This document shows, in pieces, positions 1 through 12,080 of a stretch of DNA of 64,000 nucleotides. The stretch is from Podocnemis expansa (taxonomy: Eukaryota; Chordata; Testudines; Podocnemididae). The position numbers were made by a program, and so were the translations under genes. Each line of letters opens with the position of its first letter. The stretch's first letter is position 1. A model generated the notes under the pieces. It saw only the letters and a list, made by a program, of their open reading frames with translations. It had not been told where the DNA came from and made no database searches. The stretch is taken from the NCBI GenBank assembly GCA_007922195.1, contig ML681963.1:140184403-140248402 (forward strand), in the 5' to 3' direction.

Positions 1-232
1 GGAATCCATTTATTCCGAAACAACAGGTCCAAATGGCATATTTCGAAATGACCATTTTGAAATAACAGCCATTTCGAAAAAATCCAGGTTTAACTGTTTC
101 AAAAGGACGATTCTTATTTCGAAAGGACAGGATCTGTCCTTTCGAAATAAGAAAACGTCATGTAGACTAAATTTCTTTTATTTTGAAATAACGAGTGTTA
201 TTTCGAAATAAAAGTGCCGTGTAGACATAGCC
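1..232. mobile_element. Harbinger-style palindromic MITE, subfamily A (right part)
   Basis: The interior is a series of short palindromes built on the word TTTCGAAA, for example around 44-51 and 200-208. The right end reads GTGTAGACATAGCC, the reverse complement of the GGCTATGTCTACAC terminus seen intact at 20428. The left end lies outside the window, so the target duplication cannot be tested. It is a non-coding, non-autonomous element with the same interior word as the element at 20428-21249. PIF/Harbinger assignment is inferred from the 3-bp TTA duplications of sister copies. Confidence 0.7.
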
Positions 233-300
233 AAAGTGCCACACAACTCCTTGTTTTTTTTTCACTGGACTAGACTAACACGGCTATCCCTTTTAAAATA
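233..300 (+). repeat. Tail fragment of the foldback-type repeat family
   Basis: The stretch AAAGTGCCACA...ACTCCTTG...ACTAGACTAACACGGCTA matches the terminal part of the repeats at 723-905, 44101-44209, 54181-54285 and 57986-58422. The MITE ending at 232 appears to have inserted into it. The class of this family is uncertain to me. Confidence 0.55.
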
Positions 301-722
301 GAAATAACTGCTGACATTCTGCCCATGCTCCCTACAATATTATATGTCAATAATCCTTACAGTGTCGTCTCTGAGCCACTTGTGATCATCACATGATTCT
401 AATTCTCCATCTTGTTACTGCCTGCTAAATTACATTATAAAATATGTGCCAAAAGTAGGGTCCTTTTTATTTGCCTCCTGCCATTGGAGCTTTTAAGATT
501 TTCAAGCCTTGTTTTACAACAAGATGAGCTACAATTACTTTTAAACAAAAGGTGGGTTTTTCTATTAATAATTTTATTCCAGGAATTAAATGGCAACACA
601 GGGGTGTGGATGTGTATCTGTGTGTGTGTCTGAGTGTCTGTTGGAAAGAAAAGTTTAAATCTCGCACAAACTGAAAATCTGAACAAAAAATTGGATCAGG
701 TCAGCTGAAACACTGTTTCAAT
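301..722. other. No feature recognised
   Basis: Unique-looking AT-rich sequence. A short TG-rich run lies at about 613-636. The small ORFs have no recognisable domain. Confidence 0.4.
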
Positions 723-905
723 GTTAGGAGTCTTGTGGCACTTAAAGACTAACAGATTTATTTATCACATGAGCTTGTGTGGGAGAAAATCCCACTTCAT
801 CCGATTTTCTCCCACAAAACCTCATGCAATAAATAAATCTGTCAGTCTTTAAGTGCCACAAGACTCCTTGCTTTTTTTGCTTTACTGGACTAACACAGCT
901 GCCCC
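723..905. repeat. Foldback repeat: two head-to-head copies
   Basis: Two arms of about 75 bp are inverted around about 800. The left arm runs GAGTCTTGTGGCACTTAAAG through TTTATTTATCACATGAGC to TGGGAGAAAATC; the right arm is its near-exact reverse complement and continues to ACTAACACAGCTGCCCC. The same family occurs at 44101-44209, 54181-54285 and, again as an inverted pair, at 57986-58422. Confidence 0.7.
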
Positions 906-1471
906 TTTGGAACTGCTTCAATGTTGACTTTTTATTTTAGTTTTTTACATTTTAAAAATATAAATTAACAAAATTTTAACAAAAAATGTCACTTTTATCC
1001 AAAACCCAGAATCTATGAGCTTAGAAAGTGTCAAAACAGGACATTCCAACAATTCTGAACCTTTTTTAAAATTAAAAAACAAACATACAAAGAAAAAAAA
1101 ACCAGGAAATCTGTCAAACCTGACCCTGACTTGCCGTTTTGGTTTGGATGAACTGGAATTCTCCAGTGAAAAAAGGGATACATGGAAAAATTGCTGACTA
1201 TTCCTCATATACAAACAGATATGCCGTACATGTGTAGCTGTTATGTAATTGCAAGTGGAAAGGGAGGTATCCATGAGACTCACTCTTCCATTTAGATTAT
1301 GAAGAAGTATGAGAGTAACTTTTTTTTTTTTTTTTTGGTGTACTGTTGCAGGAGAAACACAGAAACATGAGCCAAAGATGGATCAACTACTCAACAGCAT
1401 ATCATCATTCCAGTGGTCCCCTGATGCCTTCCTCTCCCACTGCAGGCTCTGCAGTATTAAGCTGTAATGTT
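906..1471. other. AT-rich unique sequence with a poly-T run
   Basis: A homopolymer T run lies at about 1320-1336. No gene, SINE or transposon end was recognised. Confidence 0.4.
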
Positions 1472-1474
1472 TTA

Positions 1475-1871
1475 AGTATGTCTACACTGGAGGCTCTGTT
1501 AAGTTGACTTAACAAGGTCAACTTTAAGTTGACCTTGTTAAATCAACTTAGAGAGTCCACATTGAAAACTCCTGTCAGCTGCTTGCATCCATACTGGCAA
1601 GTGCTAGGTTGACCCTTCCTGGTGTCCAGGAACTATGCAAGGGGGCCTGGAGGCCAGTTATGTTGACTTAACAGCTATTCCCCATCTACACTGGCTTAAG
1701 TCAACTTAATAAGGTTGACTTAAGCATTAAGTTGATCTTAAGAGGTGGTGTTATTAAGTCTACTTAAGGAAGTGCTTAAGTCAACTTAATAAAAGCCCAG
1801 TGTGGCTGCGGAGGTCTGGGGTGGACTTAACCTTCCTTAAGTTGACCTAAGGCTGCAGTGTAGATGTACCC
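1475..1871. mobile_element. Harbinger-style palindromic MITE, subfamily B
   Basis: The left terminus AGTATGTCTACACTGG and the right terminus CAGTGTAGATGTACCC are inverted repeats. Both are flanked by TTA (1472-1474 and 1872-1874), a 3-bp duplication typical of PIF/Harbinger. The interior is filled with decayed copies of the palindromic word TTAAGTCGACTTAA, mostly seen as AAGTTGACTTAA. There is no coding potential. The copy at 22709-23463 belongs to the same subfamily. Confidence 0.8.
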
Positions 1872-1874
1872 TTA

Positions 1875-2284
1875 CCGTACTACGGTTTCTGAGCCTTATG
1901 ATTGTGTGAGCCAGCTGACAAAGCCCCTAAACAATAGCTCTAAGAGAAGTGAAAACTGGGCCCTTTCATATCATGGACAGTGTTGATTCTGAAGCCTAAT
2001 GCTATTGCTTTATTTAACAGATTTTAAATGAATAGAATTTAACAGCAGAAGGGTCCATTTTGATCATCTATTCTGAATCTGATCCTGTAAAAGCTTTAGC
2101 ACTTTCTGTGAACTACTGAATATCTTCAGTTCTCAGTGATATCAATAGGCTTGGAATGCATTCAAGCATCAAACAGGAGGAGTCCAGCATCTTTCAGGAT
2201 CAGTGTCCAAATGTGCAGAGTAGCATAATGGATCCAAAGCCCACTGACATCAATGAGAATCTGTCTCCTTCAGTGTGCCTCAGC
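1875..2284. other. No feature recognised
   Basis: Unique-looking sequence before the LINE. A 76-residue ORF at 2156-2386 shows no domain, and its end runs into LINE sequence. Confidence 0.35.
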
Positions 2285-2567
2285 ATCGTAGAGTTTTGCA
2301 TTCCGAAGTTAGAAGGGACCATGATGATCATCCAGTCTGACTACCAACATGACATAGGCCATAGAACTTCCCCAAATAATTCCTAGAGCAGAGTTGTTAG
2401 AAAAACATAAAATCCTGATTTAAGAATTGTGAGTAATGGAGACTACACCAAAACCCTTGATAAGTTGTTATAAAGGTTAATTATTTTCAATGTTAAAATG
2501 TTTGCCATATTTCCAGTCTGAGTTTGTCTAGCTGCCGCTTCTAGTTCCTTGTGCCTATTACTGTAAA

Positions 2568-2892
2568 CAGGGCCCCAAAATTCGGGTTTGGGGATTGGCA
2601 AAGGTACATTTTACTGGGGTGCAGAGGCCCTGAATGCAGCAGCTTCCCCAGGATTTGAAACTGGGGGGTGGGGGTGTATGGGGAAGCATAGAGGGTGTTG
2701 GGATGCTCACTAAATTGGGAGAACACTGTTACTAGCTGACAACAGGGAGGGTGTTGGGAAATTTGGGGGGTTGAAGAGGGGTGTTAGGGAAATCCTTGCC
2801 TGAATGGGCTCAGGCCAGGCTGAAAACCCTATTATCAGGCAGTCTGTGTTACAAATTTGTACTGGACCTGAAAAAATTATGCTTGGGCCCTG
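2568..2892. mobile_element. hAT-type non-autonomous element inside the LINE
   Basis: Termini CAGGGCCC and GGGCCCTG are inverted repeats. The flanks ACTGTAAA (2560-2567) and ACTGTAAG (2893-2900) are an 8-bp duplication with one mismatch, as expected for hAT. LINE sequence resumes on both sides. The interior is non-coding. Confidence 0.75.
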
Positions 2893-3530
2893 ACTGTAAG
2901 GCATGTTTTCTAATAATATAATCATTCTTGTGAGTCTTCACTGAATCTTCTTCAATTTATTAATGACCCTGAGTTGTGGAAACTAGAACTGGATAGAGTA
3001 TGGCAGCAGCAGTCACATGAGTACCAAATACAGAGTGAAATAATCTCTCAATTTCTATTCCCGATTCTCCTGTTTATGCATCCATGGGTTGTATTACAGC
3101 ATCACCCTGGGAGCTCATGTTCAGGTGATTCTCCACCACAATTCCCAAATCTATTTAGACTCAGAATAGAGTTCCCCCACACCATGTCATTCTGGCTTTC
3201 GCTCTTTGTTCCTAAATGTGTACGTTGCCATTTAGTTGTATTAAAACACATATTATTTGTTTGCACCAAATGTGTCAGGTGATCCAGATGATTCTGTGTC
3301 AACGACATGTCCTTTTCATTGTTTACTAGTCTGTCAAGCTTTGTGTTATCTGCAAACTTTATCAGTGATGACTTTATATTTTCTTCCAAGTTGTTAATAA
3401 ATATGTTAAATAGTGCAGGACCAAGACTGATCCCTGTGGAACCCCACTAGAAACATGCCGATTCACTGATAAGTCACCACGTACAGTCCCATTTTGATAT
3501 CTATCTGTTAGTCAGCTTACAATACATTTA

Positions 3531-4004
3531 GGCTATGACCACATTTACATGGGTAAATCAATTTAAGTTAAATTGATTTAATAAAATTGATATAAAAATA
3601 ATTAAAGTGATTTAATTTAAATCGATTTAACAGATTCCCACTAGAAGACCAAATTGAACTAGCATGTCCATGGACAGGACTTGCTAGTTCAATTTAGGAC
3701 AGGGGTATCATGGGAGGTGTGGCAACATGACCCACGAAGAGGGCCATACTCCCATCCAATATATAGAAAAAGGTAAGCACCCTGAGAAGAAGAAAGGCAA
3801 AAAGTGTTAAATCTAAGTAACAGTTAAATCAAAATAATGAGTCCACAAAATTTTGATTTAACCATCATGTTGATCTAATACTAGGTTTTATTATATCAAA
3901 ATGATTTTCCTTACTGAGAGGTAAGGGAGCTCCTTATCTCGATATAAGCAAATGTAGGGTGGATCTGCATTATTTCGATTTAAAGACTGTGTGTGGACAT
4001 ACCC
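3531..4004. mobile_element. Harbinger-style palindromic MITE, subfamily C, inside the LINE
   Basis: The left terminus GGCTATGACCACAT and the right terminus GTGTGTGGACATACCC are inverted repeats with TTA on both sides (3528-3530, 4005-4007). The interior carries TTAAATCGATTTAA intact at 3617-3630 and decayed copies elsewhere. It interrupts LINE sequence that continues beyond 4008. Confidence 0.85.
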
Positions 4005-4485
4005 TTAGTGTGTCCCACTTTAAATTTTGTATCATTCTTGTTTTTTAATCAAAGTGTCTTCTGGTACAAAATCAAGTGCCTTATAGAAGTCTATTATACC
4101 AACACCATTGCCTTCATCAACCAAACTTGTAATCTCATTTAAAAAAAAACAAAAAAACCTCACGTTAGTTTGATAGGGTCAATTTTCCATAAACTCGTAT
4201 TGACTGACATTAATTACATTGCTCTCCTTTAATTCCTTATTAATTGCGTCCTGTATCAGCTACCCCATTATCTTGCTTGGGATCAATATCAGGCTGACAG
4301 GCCCATAATTTCTCAGATCACCCCATTTATTCTTTTTTTCAAAATCAACATGTTAGCTTTCTGCCAGTCTTCTGGAATTTCTCCAGTGTTTCAAAAGTAA
4401 TTGAAAATTAACATCAATGGTCCAGTGAGTGCTTCAGAAACACTGGATGTTAGTAAAATGAACCTGCTAATTTTTAAATATCATT

Positions 4486-4899
4486 GGCTATGTCTGCATT
4501 ACAAAAATTAGTTCAAATTAACAAAGTTGAACTAATAACTTTGACATTAATTCAAACTACACCCGACCTTGGTAAGTCGAATTAACAAAGTGCACTAATT
4601 TGACTTAAACGTTAAGTCGAATTAGTGCACTTTGTTAATTCAAACTAACTGCCCTAATTCAAATTTATTTATTTTGAATTAAGGCTTAATTCTAGTCTAC
4701 ACTGCCCTTAGTTCAAACTAAGAATTGAACTAAGCACTTAGTTTGAACTAAGTGCAGGTGTTACTAATTCGAACTAAGCTTTCATTAGTTAAAATTAAGG
4801 AATTCCTTAATTTGAAATTGTGAAAGTCTATGGTGGATGGGGAATAAATTCAAATGAAGGCTCCTTAATTTGAACTAACTTTCCAATGTAGACAAACCC
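4486..4899. mobile_element. Harbinger-style palindromic MITE, subfamily D, inside the LINE
   Basis: The left terminus GGCTATGTCTGCATTAC and the right terminus AATGTAGACAAACCC are inverted repeats. The interior contains long palindromes built on TTCGAA/AGTTCGAACT, for example AAGTGCACTAATT...AATTAGTGCACTT at about 4588-4632. A closely related copy lies at 45318-45725. The flanks are ATT and TAA, so a clean 3-bp duplication is not visible. LINE sequence resumes at about 4905. Confidence 0.75.
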
Positions 4900-5485
4900 T
4901 AACTTAAGTAGCTGTGGTTTACCATCCTCCTGTGATGTTAGTGGTATGGAAAGAGTGCTATCATATGATATGACAACATCATCAGTGTCTTCCAAATGCA
5001 GGACAAAAATATTTATTGAACACTTCTGCCTTTTTTGCAACATCATTAATAATTCTACTATTTGCATCTAGTAATGCACCAGTACCATTGCCAGGATTCT
5101 TTTTTGTTGTTGTTCTTGTTTGGCCTAATATACTTCAAAAGTATTTTCTTATTGTTCTCCAGTGATTTCTCCTTTGTCCCTTTGCTTCCTACATCAATTT
5201 TCTACAACTCCTAGCTTTTGATTTATATTCATTATTATCAACTCCTATTTGTTATGCATATTATTATTTTTTTAAACTAGTTTTATTCCCTTCTAACCAA
5301 GTCAGTTTTTAACCAATACAGCCTTTTACCTTTTTCACAGGGTTGTTGCTTTAGGGACATCTTTAGTGTGCTTAAATAATTCCTATGTATCATTCTCCTT
5401 TTTTTCTGATTAAATTCTTCCTCCCTGATGATTTGGTTCATAATTGTTTTCAGTTTTGTGATATTGGCCCTTTGAAGTACCAAGT

Positions 5486-6159
5486 TTATTTTCTGTCACC
5501 TGAGTGGGACACAAGGAGGGGTGGATTTGTTCTGCAAAAAATGAAGCAGTTAAAAATGAAAGTGAATGAACCACCCAGCTCTCTCTTTAAAACCTAGTTC
5601 AGTAGGAAAGTCCTCTGGGGCAGCCAAATCCCAGCATTTCTAGGAAACTTAAAAAACAAACACTCCCCTCCTGCATTTTCACAAGAATCTGTCCTTGATT
5701 AAAGCAGAAACATGGCAGCTGGTAGAGAACCAATTGTTCAACAGAAGGTTCAGAAAAACAAATAAAAAAGCATATTTGTTCAGGGTGTGATGGAGAAACT
5801 TATGAAGCTCAAGGATACTATTGTAAATTGCATCTATTAAAGTTCAAGCACTTGCCAGTGGGGGTGAGGAATCAAAGGGTAAGCAACGGTACAGGTATGA
5901 ATGGAGTAACACCCAGGATTGACTTTAAGACCTTGCTTATATAATTAATCAGTGGAGTCTTCACCTAGTGCATAAAATATACACTGATTTCTAACACAGG
6001 CAATTAATTCTCCAATGAAGGTATCCTTCACAGAAGTGTGCTAATGAGACTCTACCCCGAAAAGGCCAGAGGAATCTTTAACATGTACCAAAAATTTTAT
6101 GTAATGGGAAAGTGCTCAGATCTTTTGGCAAAACACAGCCAAAATTAAATTATTAAAAT
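5486..6159. other. No feature recognised
   Basis: Unique-looking sequence between the LINE and the TA microsatellite. No ORF with a recognisable domain. Confidence 0.35.
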
Positions 6160-6212
6160 GTATATATACATATATACAAATATATACAATATATATACAA
6201 AATATATATACA
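6160..6212. repeat. TA-rich microsatellite
   Basis: Imperfect tandem TATATACA/TATATACAAA units. It sits directly next to the inverted LINE fragment at 6222. Confidence 0.8.
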
Positions 6213-6221
6213 AAAATTAAA

Positions 6222-6419
6222 AATTAGCAGGTTCATATAACTAACATTCACTGTTTCTGAAGCACTCACCGGACCATTGATGTTGATTTTCAATTACTTT
6301 TGAAACACTGGAGAAATTCCAGAAGACTAGCAGAAAGCTAACATGTTGATTTTGAAAAAAAGAATAAATGGGGTGATCTGAGAAATTATAGGCCTGTCAG
6401 CCTGACATTGATCCCAAGT
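6222..6419 (+). mobile_element. LINE fragment, inverted copy of 4276-4475
   Basis: About 200 bp read as the near-exact reverse complement of 4276-4475, from AAAAATTAGCAGGTTC to TTGATCCCAAG. It carries the same CR1/L3 polymerase segment in sense orientation. It ends abruptly on both sides: TA microsatellite on the left, unrelated sequence on the right. Confidence 0.75.
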
Positions 6420-7799
6420 AGTAAGAATTTTGCATTCAGCAATCCAGTTTTTCTGGACACAGGAAGTTTGCAACATGTCAAGGATCAGCTTGCTCTTCTT
6501 ATTCCAGGCAAAGTTCAGTTAAGTAGCAGTAGAATCATTTCTATTGGCTGGTTCTGGAAGTGCCCACCATTAAGAACCATGTATAATCTTTCTCCTGTTC
6601 ATCTAGCCATAATTTAAACCAGCTAGAGCTTAGAGTAATTACCCTTTGTGGTTATAGATCAGCAGCCAGGTTTCTCTTCTCAGTTGGCAAATGCAGGAAA
6701 CATTAAGTAAATAAAATATAACCACCACCAGTCTGTATTTTTTCTGAACCAAAGGGACCCTCTGCTTCCCCATCAGTCAGCTTTTTAAATTGTTTAAATA
6801 TGTTAGGGCCTTATCCAAACCCTACTGAAGCCAGTGGAAAGACTCCCATTAAATTCAGTGGGCTCTGGATCACAGTCATAAGGGGATATAATTTTTAACA
6901 ATTAGGTTTCTACAACTGGTTGGACCATTTGGCAAATGTAAGTTAGTCAAACTCTTCTTTCAGCTAAGAATGGTATGTTCTACTCATCCAGGTCTAACAG
7001 CTCTTGGAGGTACCAGATGGATCTGTATGATTCATGCAAAGTAGAAAGAAGAGCAGATAGTGTTCTTTAGGGGTAAAGAGATGTGGCAATTTGCTTAATG
7101 AATTAGCTGTATCTCAAGCAGTAAAATAGAGATATGGAACAAACAGAAGTTCAGAGTTAAGATTTAGAGAAATTTTCAAAATTAACCATTTCTAAATTTC
7201 AGTGGAAAAACGAGTAAACTGACATTAATATCTTACCTGTTTGTTCCTCCCCTCCCCCCAAACAACTACTAGTGCTACTAGTTAAACAACTGAAATTCAA
7301 AACTTCAGTGCCATTTCAAATTCAGTGGAAAGAAAGGAATGAAATTTTCATACAAATTGTAGCCTGTTTCTCCACCGGCACTAGGTAAAGAATTTTATTT
7401 CTGTGTGTATAAACAACCAGAAATATATATCTAAGCCCACACAGCTTTCAGAGACCTTACCACTTTCCTTCTTCCCTGTCCAGAGTTCCTAATCCCTCTG
7501 ACACACCTCTTTCTCTTCATCTCCCCTGAGCCTCTTCCATCTAACTTTTCCCCAGTTTCCAAGAACCCCTCTATTACTCTAACTCCTTCAAACAAAAACA
7601 AACAAGCCAGCACAACTTCACCACCACCACCACCAAGATGATATTCAAATCTAGACCAACCTAAGGTCTGACATAGACATAGATGTGCTGTGATGATGAG
7701 ATCCCAACTGCACAACGCTGACAGTTGCTGCACCGATGAGACATTATTAGAAAGGTCCAAATAGCCAATTAGCATCAGCTTCTAACAATCAGTATCCTA
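6420..7799. other. No gene recognised; short CAC-type microsatellite
   Basis: Unique-looking sequence. An imperfect (ACC)n run lies at about 7619-7636. ORFs here, including the 114-residue minus-strand one at 7431-7775, have no recognisable domain. Confidence 0.35.
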
Positions 7800-7825
7800 A
7801 ATCCTAGTTTAGTAAGAAACTAAGA

Positions 7826-8460
7826 ATGTCTGAAGAAGGTCAAACCAATGGTCTGCCCAGTCCAGTATACCATCTTCCAGTAGTGGCTGGTAGCAGATGC
7901 TTCAGGAGGAAATGCATAGAACAGGGTGATTTATTGACTAATCCATCCCTAGTCACCTACTTCCAGCTTCTGGCATTCAGAAGTTTAGGGAATACTCAGG
8001 GAATGGGGGTGCATCCCAGAGTGTCTTGGCTAAAAGCCACTGATAGACCTATTCACTATGAATTTAAATCATTATTTTTTGGAACCCATTTATACTTTAG
8101 GCCTTCACAATATCCTCTGGCAATGAGTTCCACAGGATACTGTGTCAAGAAGTACTGTCTTCTGTTTTAAAAAATTTCTACCATTAATTTCATTGCTGAC
8201 CCCTGGTTCTTGTGTCGCGTGAAGGGGTAAATAATATACCCTTATTCACTTTCTTTCCACCATTCCTGATATTATAGAATTCCATCAGACTGCCTTTAGT
8301 CACCTCTTTTCCATGCTGAACAACCCCAATTTTTTAATCTCTCCTTACATGGAAACTAATCATTTTTGTTGCCCTTCTCTATATTTTCCCAATTCTAATA
8401 TATATTTGTGGTGATAAGGCAACCCGAATTGCAGGCAGTATTCAAGGTGTGTATTTATAT
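7826..8460 (-). mobile_element. CR1-type LINE 3' region, antisense
   Basis: On the plus strand it runs from 'gtcaaaccaatggtctgccc' through 'ggccttcacaatatcctctg' and 'tctctccttacatgg' to 'gcaggcagtattcaag'. I recognise this as the antisense of a common sauropsid CR1 3' half. It contains stops and is not coding. Boundaries are approximate. Confidence 0.75.
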
Positions 8461-8479
8461 AGTGGCAGTATGTTCACAG

Positions 8480-10019
8480 CTTTGTGCTCTGCAGAGCATT
8501 CCAGGGTTAGAGATGCCCCAGAGTGAATTCATGAAACTGAAGAAGCCCCGAAACTGGTAAACTCCGAGGACACTAGCCAGCTCAGAAGTGACTGCCAGTC
8601 CTAACAGGAGCCCAGGCTGAAACTGAGCAAAGATAGGAGGCCTGCTAAAATCAGCAAGGTAGAATTATCTGATCTTTCTTGAACCAATCAGTTCTGCTAT
8701 AGCATGAGGGATAGAGTCAAAGAATGGATTTGGCCTTAGAATTTGATCTACCCTCACTCCTAAGAACTGGTCCCTCTAAGACATTAGAGGAACATGTGGT
8801 GTGTTATCTGGGCTTGCCCACACTGTACTATTCAGTGGATAAAGGGTTTTACTTTTCAGCAGCATTGAATTTACCCAGGGATGGAAAACAAACAAATTCT
8901 ATACAGGACTTTTCAGATGGTTAATAAATTATAACATTGATCAATTTGGGCAATAGGAAGGGTTGATGAAAAGAAAATGCAGCTCCAGTCATATTTGAGC
9001 CTACTTGTATGTTATTGTAAGGGACTGGGTGCTGAACTGGTGCTCCCTCCAGGGATGGAAGAGAGAGTTGTGTGATAGTCATTTTTGTTGAGCAGGCCTG
9101 GCATGAATAAACTGAACATATCCAGACTTGCACAGAGGAATGATCAGGGTTTCTGGCATCCACTCACCCTGACATTTCTTGCCAAAAATAGGAGACATGT
9201 TGAAAACCACATCCCAGTTGGCAGCAGAGTGTTGTGCCACTCAGTCTGCACCACTCAGCCTCGCCTTTCCCACTGCCCTACTATTACCAGACTACATTTG
9301 CCCACCTGTTGGCCTTTTGTATCTAGTGTATGATGCCTGAGCATCTGTTGCAATTCAACCACAACTTAAGGGGATGGAGGCAGGAATTACTGTTGGAAAT
9401 TTTATGGTCTGTCTTTCGCAAAAGATAATATTATATTGCCATGATGGTCCTTTCTTGTCAAAAAATGTATGAGTCTCTGAGCCTAAAATCTGAGTAAGCT
9501 TCTCATGTTTTCTTTCTCTGGTCCTGGCACTTTTTAAAGGCTCAGGGCCAGGCTCTCTGCCGGTGTAAAGGAATGTAGCTTCAAAGAAGTCAATTGTGCA
9601 ATGCTGATGATTTACATTAGCTGAGGATCTGTTACTAAGACTCTCTGATACCAAGGTGCTAGGTACCTATTAAATAGCTAGGTAGGTAGATGGATTGATC
9701 AATCTGGTTCTTCCGGAGGAACAGCTTCCATTGACCGTATTGGTGTATTTTAGATGGGCTTAACAGACACATTTTGTATAAATTTCACATGTGCAAAGAG
9801 TGTTTAGCATTTTAGTTTTGTGGTGGAAACTACCACAAAAAGCAAGAAATGCCAAATCGCCTTGGCCCCAAAATAGCAGTGAAGGTCCTTGCTAGTCAGC
9901 CAAATAGCCTCTGCTACATTGGTGTAACTAGTAACAGTGAAAGAGATCTTATGTGTCTCCCAGAGGAATCATGCTAGTATGAGGTGGCAATGCTGGAATA
10001 ATTGGAAAATATATTTAGG
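8480..10019. other. No feature recognised
   Basis: Unique-looking sequence. Several ORFs of 66-99 residues show no domain and no convincing splice-site pairs. Confidence 0.35.
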
Positions 10020-10260
10020 GAGGACAGGGTGTTGGACTACACCTTAAGACCTGAGTTCAGTTTTAGCCTTAGGCAGAGTCGCCTTCCATTACCTTAAGCC
10101 AATCATTTAATCTATCTTATGCTGCAGTTCCCTGTTTGCAAAATATGGATAATACCTCTCTACCTCATCAGGATGTCATGAGGATAAAATCCATTAATGA
10201 TTGTGAGGGTGTGGAGATGTTATGGTAATGAAGGGCAGATAGATAAGTTCATTAAATTGA
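10020..10260 (+). mobile_element. MIR/CORE-type SINE
   Basis: It contains the usual MIR succession: an 'agacctgagttcagtttta' segment, 'cattaccttaagccaatcat', 'cagttccctgtttgcaaaat', then 'gataatacctctctacctca'. It is old and diverged. Confidence 0.65.
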
Positions 10261-10869
10261 TTTTATTCAGCCATATTTGTGCTCCTTGCCATTATTTTTT
10301 CCTTCAATGTTCAGAAGTTCAGTCCCTGCTCACGTGAATGTTTGTGGAGATGCTGTTCATTATACAAATATCTACATTCACATCTGGATAATATTCATGC
10401 TTAAGTAAGCTATTCACTATTCATCATTTACTCTTTGTTACTTGCCATTATTAATAGTTCATTTTTAAGAAGTTCCAGTCATCCAATCAGGGAATAGAAA
10501 TAATATCATGTGTCTTAGGCACGCAGTCACATTTAACCAATAATTCTAGTGCTCAGTTTGTCAGTAAACCATAGGCTGCAATTTTGTTCGGATGAACGAC
10601 TCAACAAACAACTTTAAACAATGAACACATTTGGGAAATTCGTCACACTTTGTGAACAAGATAAGGAAGAAACTGTCAAATTAATTATTCATTACGAATA
10701 TTTCACCCAAATTTAATAAGAAGCATTGTTGCACAACATGAGAACTTAACTTCACTGACTAGCCAAATCACACTCTCTATTTAATGAAAATCAAAAACTA
10801 GCATTTGAGGTGTGTGGTATAAGGAGAAGGTAGATTTTTTCACATCCATAACTGCTGGTTTAAAGGGAC
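10261..10869. other. No feature recognised
   Basis: AT-rich unique sequence without recognisable repeats or coding signals. Confidence 0.35.
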
Positions 10870-11110
10870 AGAACAATAAGCAAATATTTTGTTTGATACA
10901 GAAGCACCTGAGGTCCCATCTGACTTCATAATTCCTTTGCCAGGCACTGTGCTTATATGAAGTGAGAAACAGTCCCTGCCCCAGAGAATTTATAATACAA
11001 AGAAACAAGACAGACAGAGTGATAGCTTCATTTTACAGATGGGGACCTGAGATGCAGGGAATTTGAATGACTTCCCCACTGACTGGTGGGAGCAGCTTGG
11101 CAGAACTGTG
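10870..11110 (-). mobile_element. MIR-like SINE, antisense
   Basis: Plus-strand segments 'gccaggcactgtgctta', 'cagtccctgccccagaga', 'cattttacagatggggacc' and 'aatgacttccccactgac' are the reverse complement of the MIR 3' and core regions. Boundaries are approximate. Confidence 0.6.
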
Positions 11111-11894
11111 ACTATGAGGTGCATGTGTACCTCTAAGGACTGATTATGTTTCATTTCAGCACTGTGTTTTGTAGGGTGTAGGCACAGAAGTGCTCAACTG
11201 GGTTTTTCTGGAGATCACACTGGTCTCCAGGACTTAGGAGTAAGTGAAGGCAGTGTCCCAGCAGGACTCCTCATATCAAAGCTTATAGGTGAAGAGGTGA
11301 GGGCCTGGGATGGTGTGTGTAGAGGTGGCTCAGTGTCTGAGAGCAGAACAAATGTGCAAATAGCTCCACCAACTTTTTGCCTACATCTAAACCAACTTTT
11401 TACCTAAACCAACTCGTTGTTCTACAGGTCTCATGTACAAAGTTCTGTAGCTTTTGTGAAGAAAGGTATGACTGGTACTGTGTGCTATGTGGACATATAT
11501 ATGCATGAGTGTGTACTACTAAGTGTGTTATTGGCATGTTAGGTCATTGCTCAAAGAGGGCAGAATTAAGGTGACAGTATAGGGTGGCATGTTCCTTAAC
11601 AATGTACTTCTTGGTTTTCAGAAGTTGAAATATGTGTTACCTTAACTCTTCATCTCCTTATTTTCAGACCATTATGTTTTGCCATTCTTCACATGCTGGA
11701 AGGGCATGAGATACTACTAGGCAAAACTTAAGTGTAAGTCAGGCAGGTTCCCGGGTCTTTAATGGAGTAGACACTAACCAATTTGTGAATCAAACACCAG
11801 TGGTTCGTGCACTCCAGTAAAAAGCTGAAGGCAGTGTGACCCTTGTGCCGACTACTGCTTGGGAGACTGGGGTCTGTGGGCCAGATTAGGACTC
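11111..11894. other. No feature recognised
   Basis: Unique-looking sequence. The 85-residue minus-strand ORF at 11728-11985 overlaps a SINE and has no domain. Confidence 0.35.
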
Positions 11895-12080
11895 TATTTG
11901 CAACATTGCCATTGACCGGCTGGATAACTTTAACCAAGTCACATCCTCTCTTTGTGCACATCTTTTCAAACCTCCCTGCCCCCAACCGCTCTCTCTCTAT
12001 CTTTTCTATTTAACTGGTAAACTCTTCAGGGAGGAACTGTCTCTCATGGTGTGCTTGTCCTGTGCTTAACATAATGCCCT
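11895..12080 (+). mobile_element. MIR-like SINE fragment
   Basis: It contains 'gccattgaccggctggataa', 'ctttaaccaagtcacatcc' and the characteristic 3' portion 'ggtaaactcttcagggagga' followed by 'cctgtgcttaacataatg'. It is diverged. Confidence 0.55.

Larger units (their letters stand above)
2285..5485 (-). mobile_element. Long CR1/L3-type LINE, antisense, degraded and interrupted
   Basis: This is a non-LTR retrotransposon read right to left. The 3' part (2285-2560) resembles the 3' region of CR1/L3 LINEs. The reverse-transcriptase part is visible on the minus strand at 3102-3389, with a KFADN motif where an active enzyme has FADD, followed by the usual FNTTK...HLGTK pattern. Further 5' polymerase and linker sequence continues at 4010-4480 and 4905-5485. 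Frameshifts and stops are scattered throughout, so it is inactive. It is interrupted by three DNA transposons (2568-2892, 3531-4004, 4486-4899). The 5' end near 5485 is approximate and looks truncated. Family assignment is by eye. Confidence 0.8.

Noticed and set aside
1475..1871. CRISPR-like or satellite array of repeated palindromes
   Set aside because: The repeats are not regularly spaced, there are no distinct spacers, and the whole sits between transposon ends with a TTA duplication.
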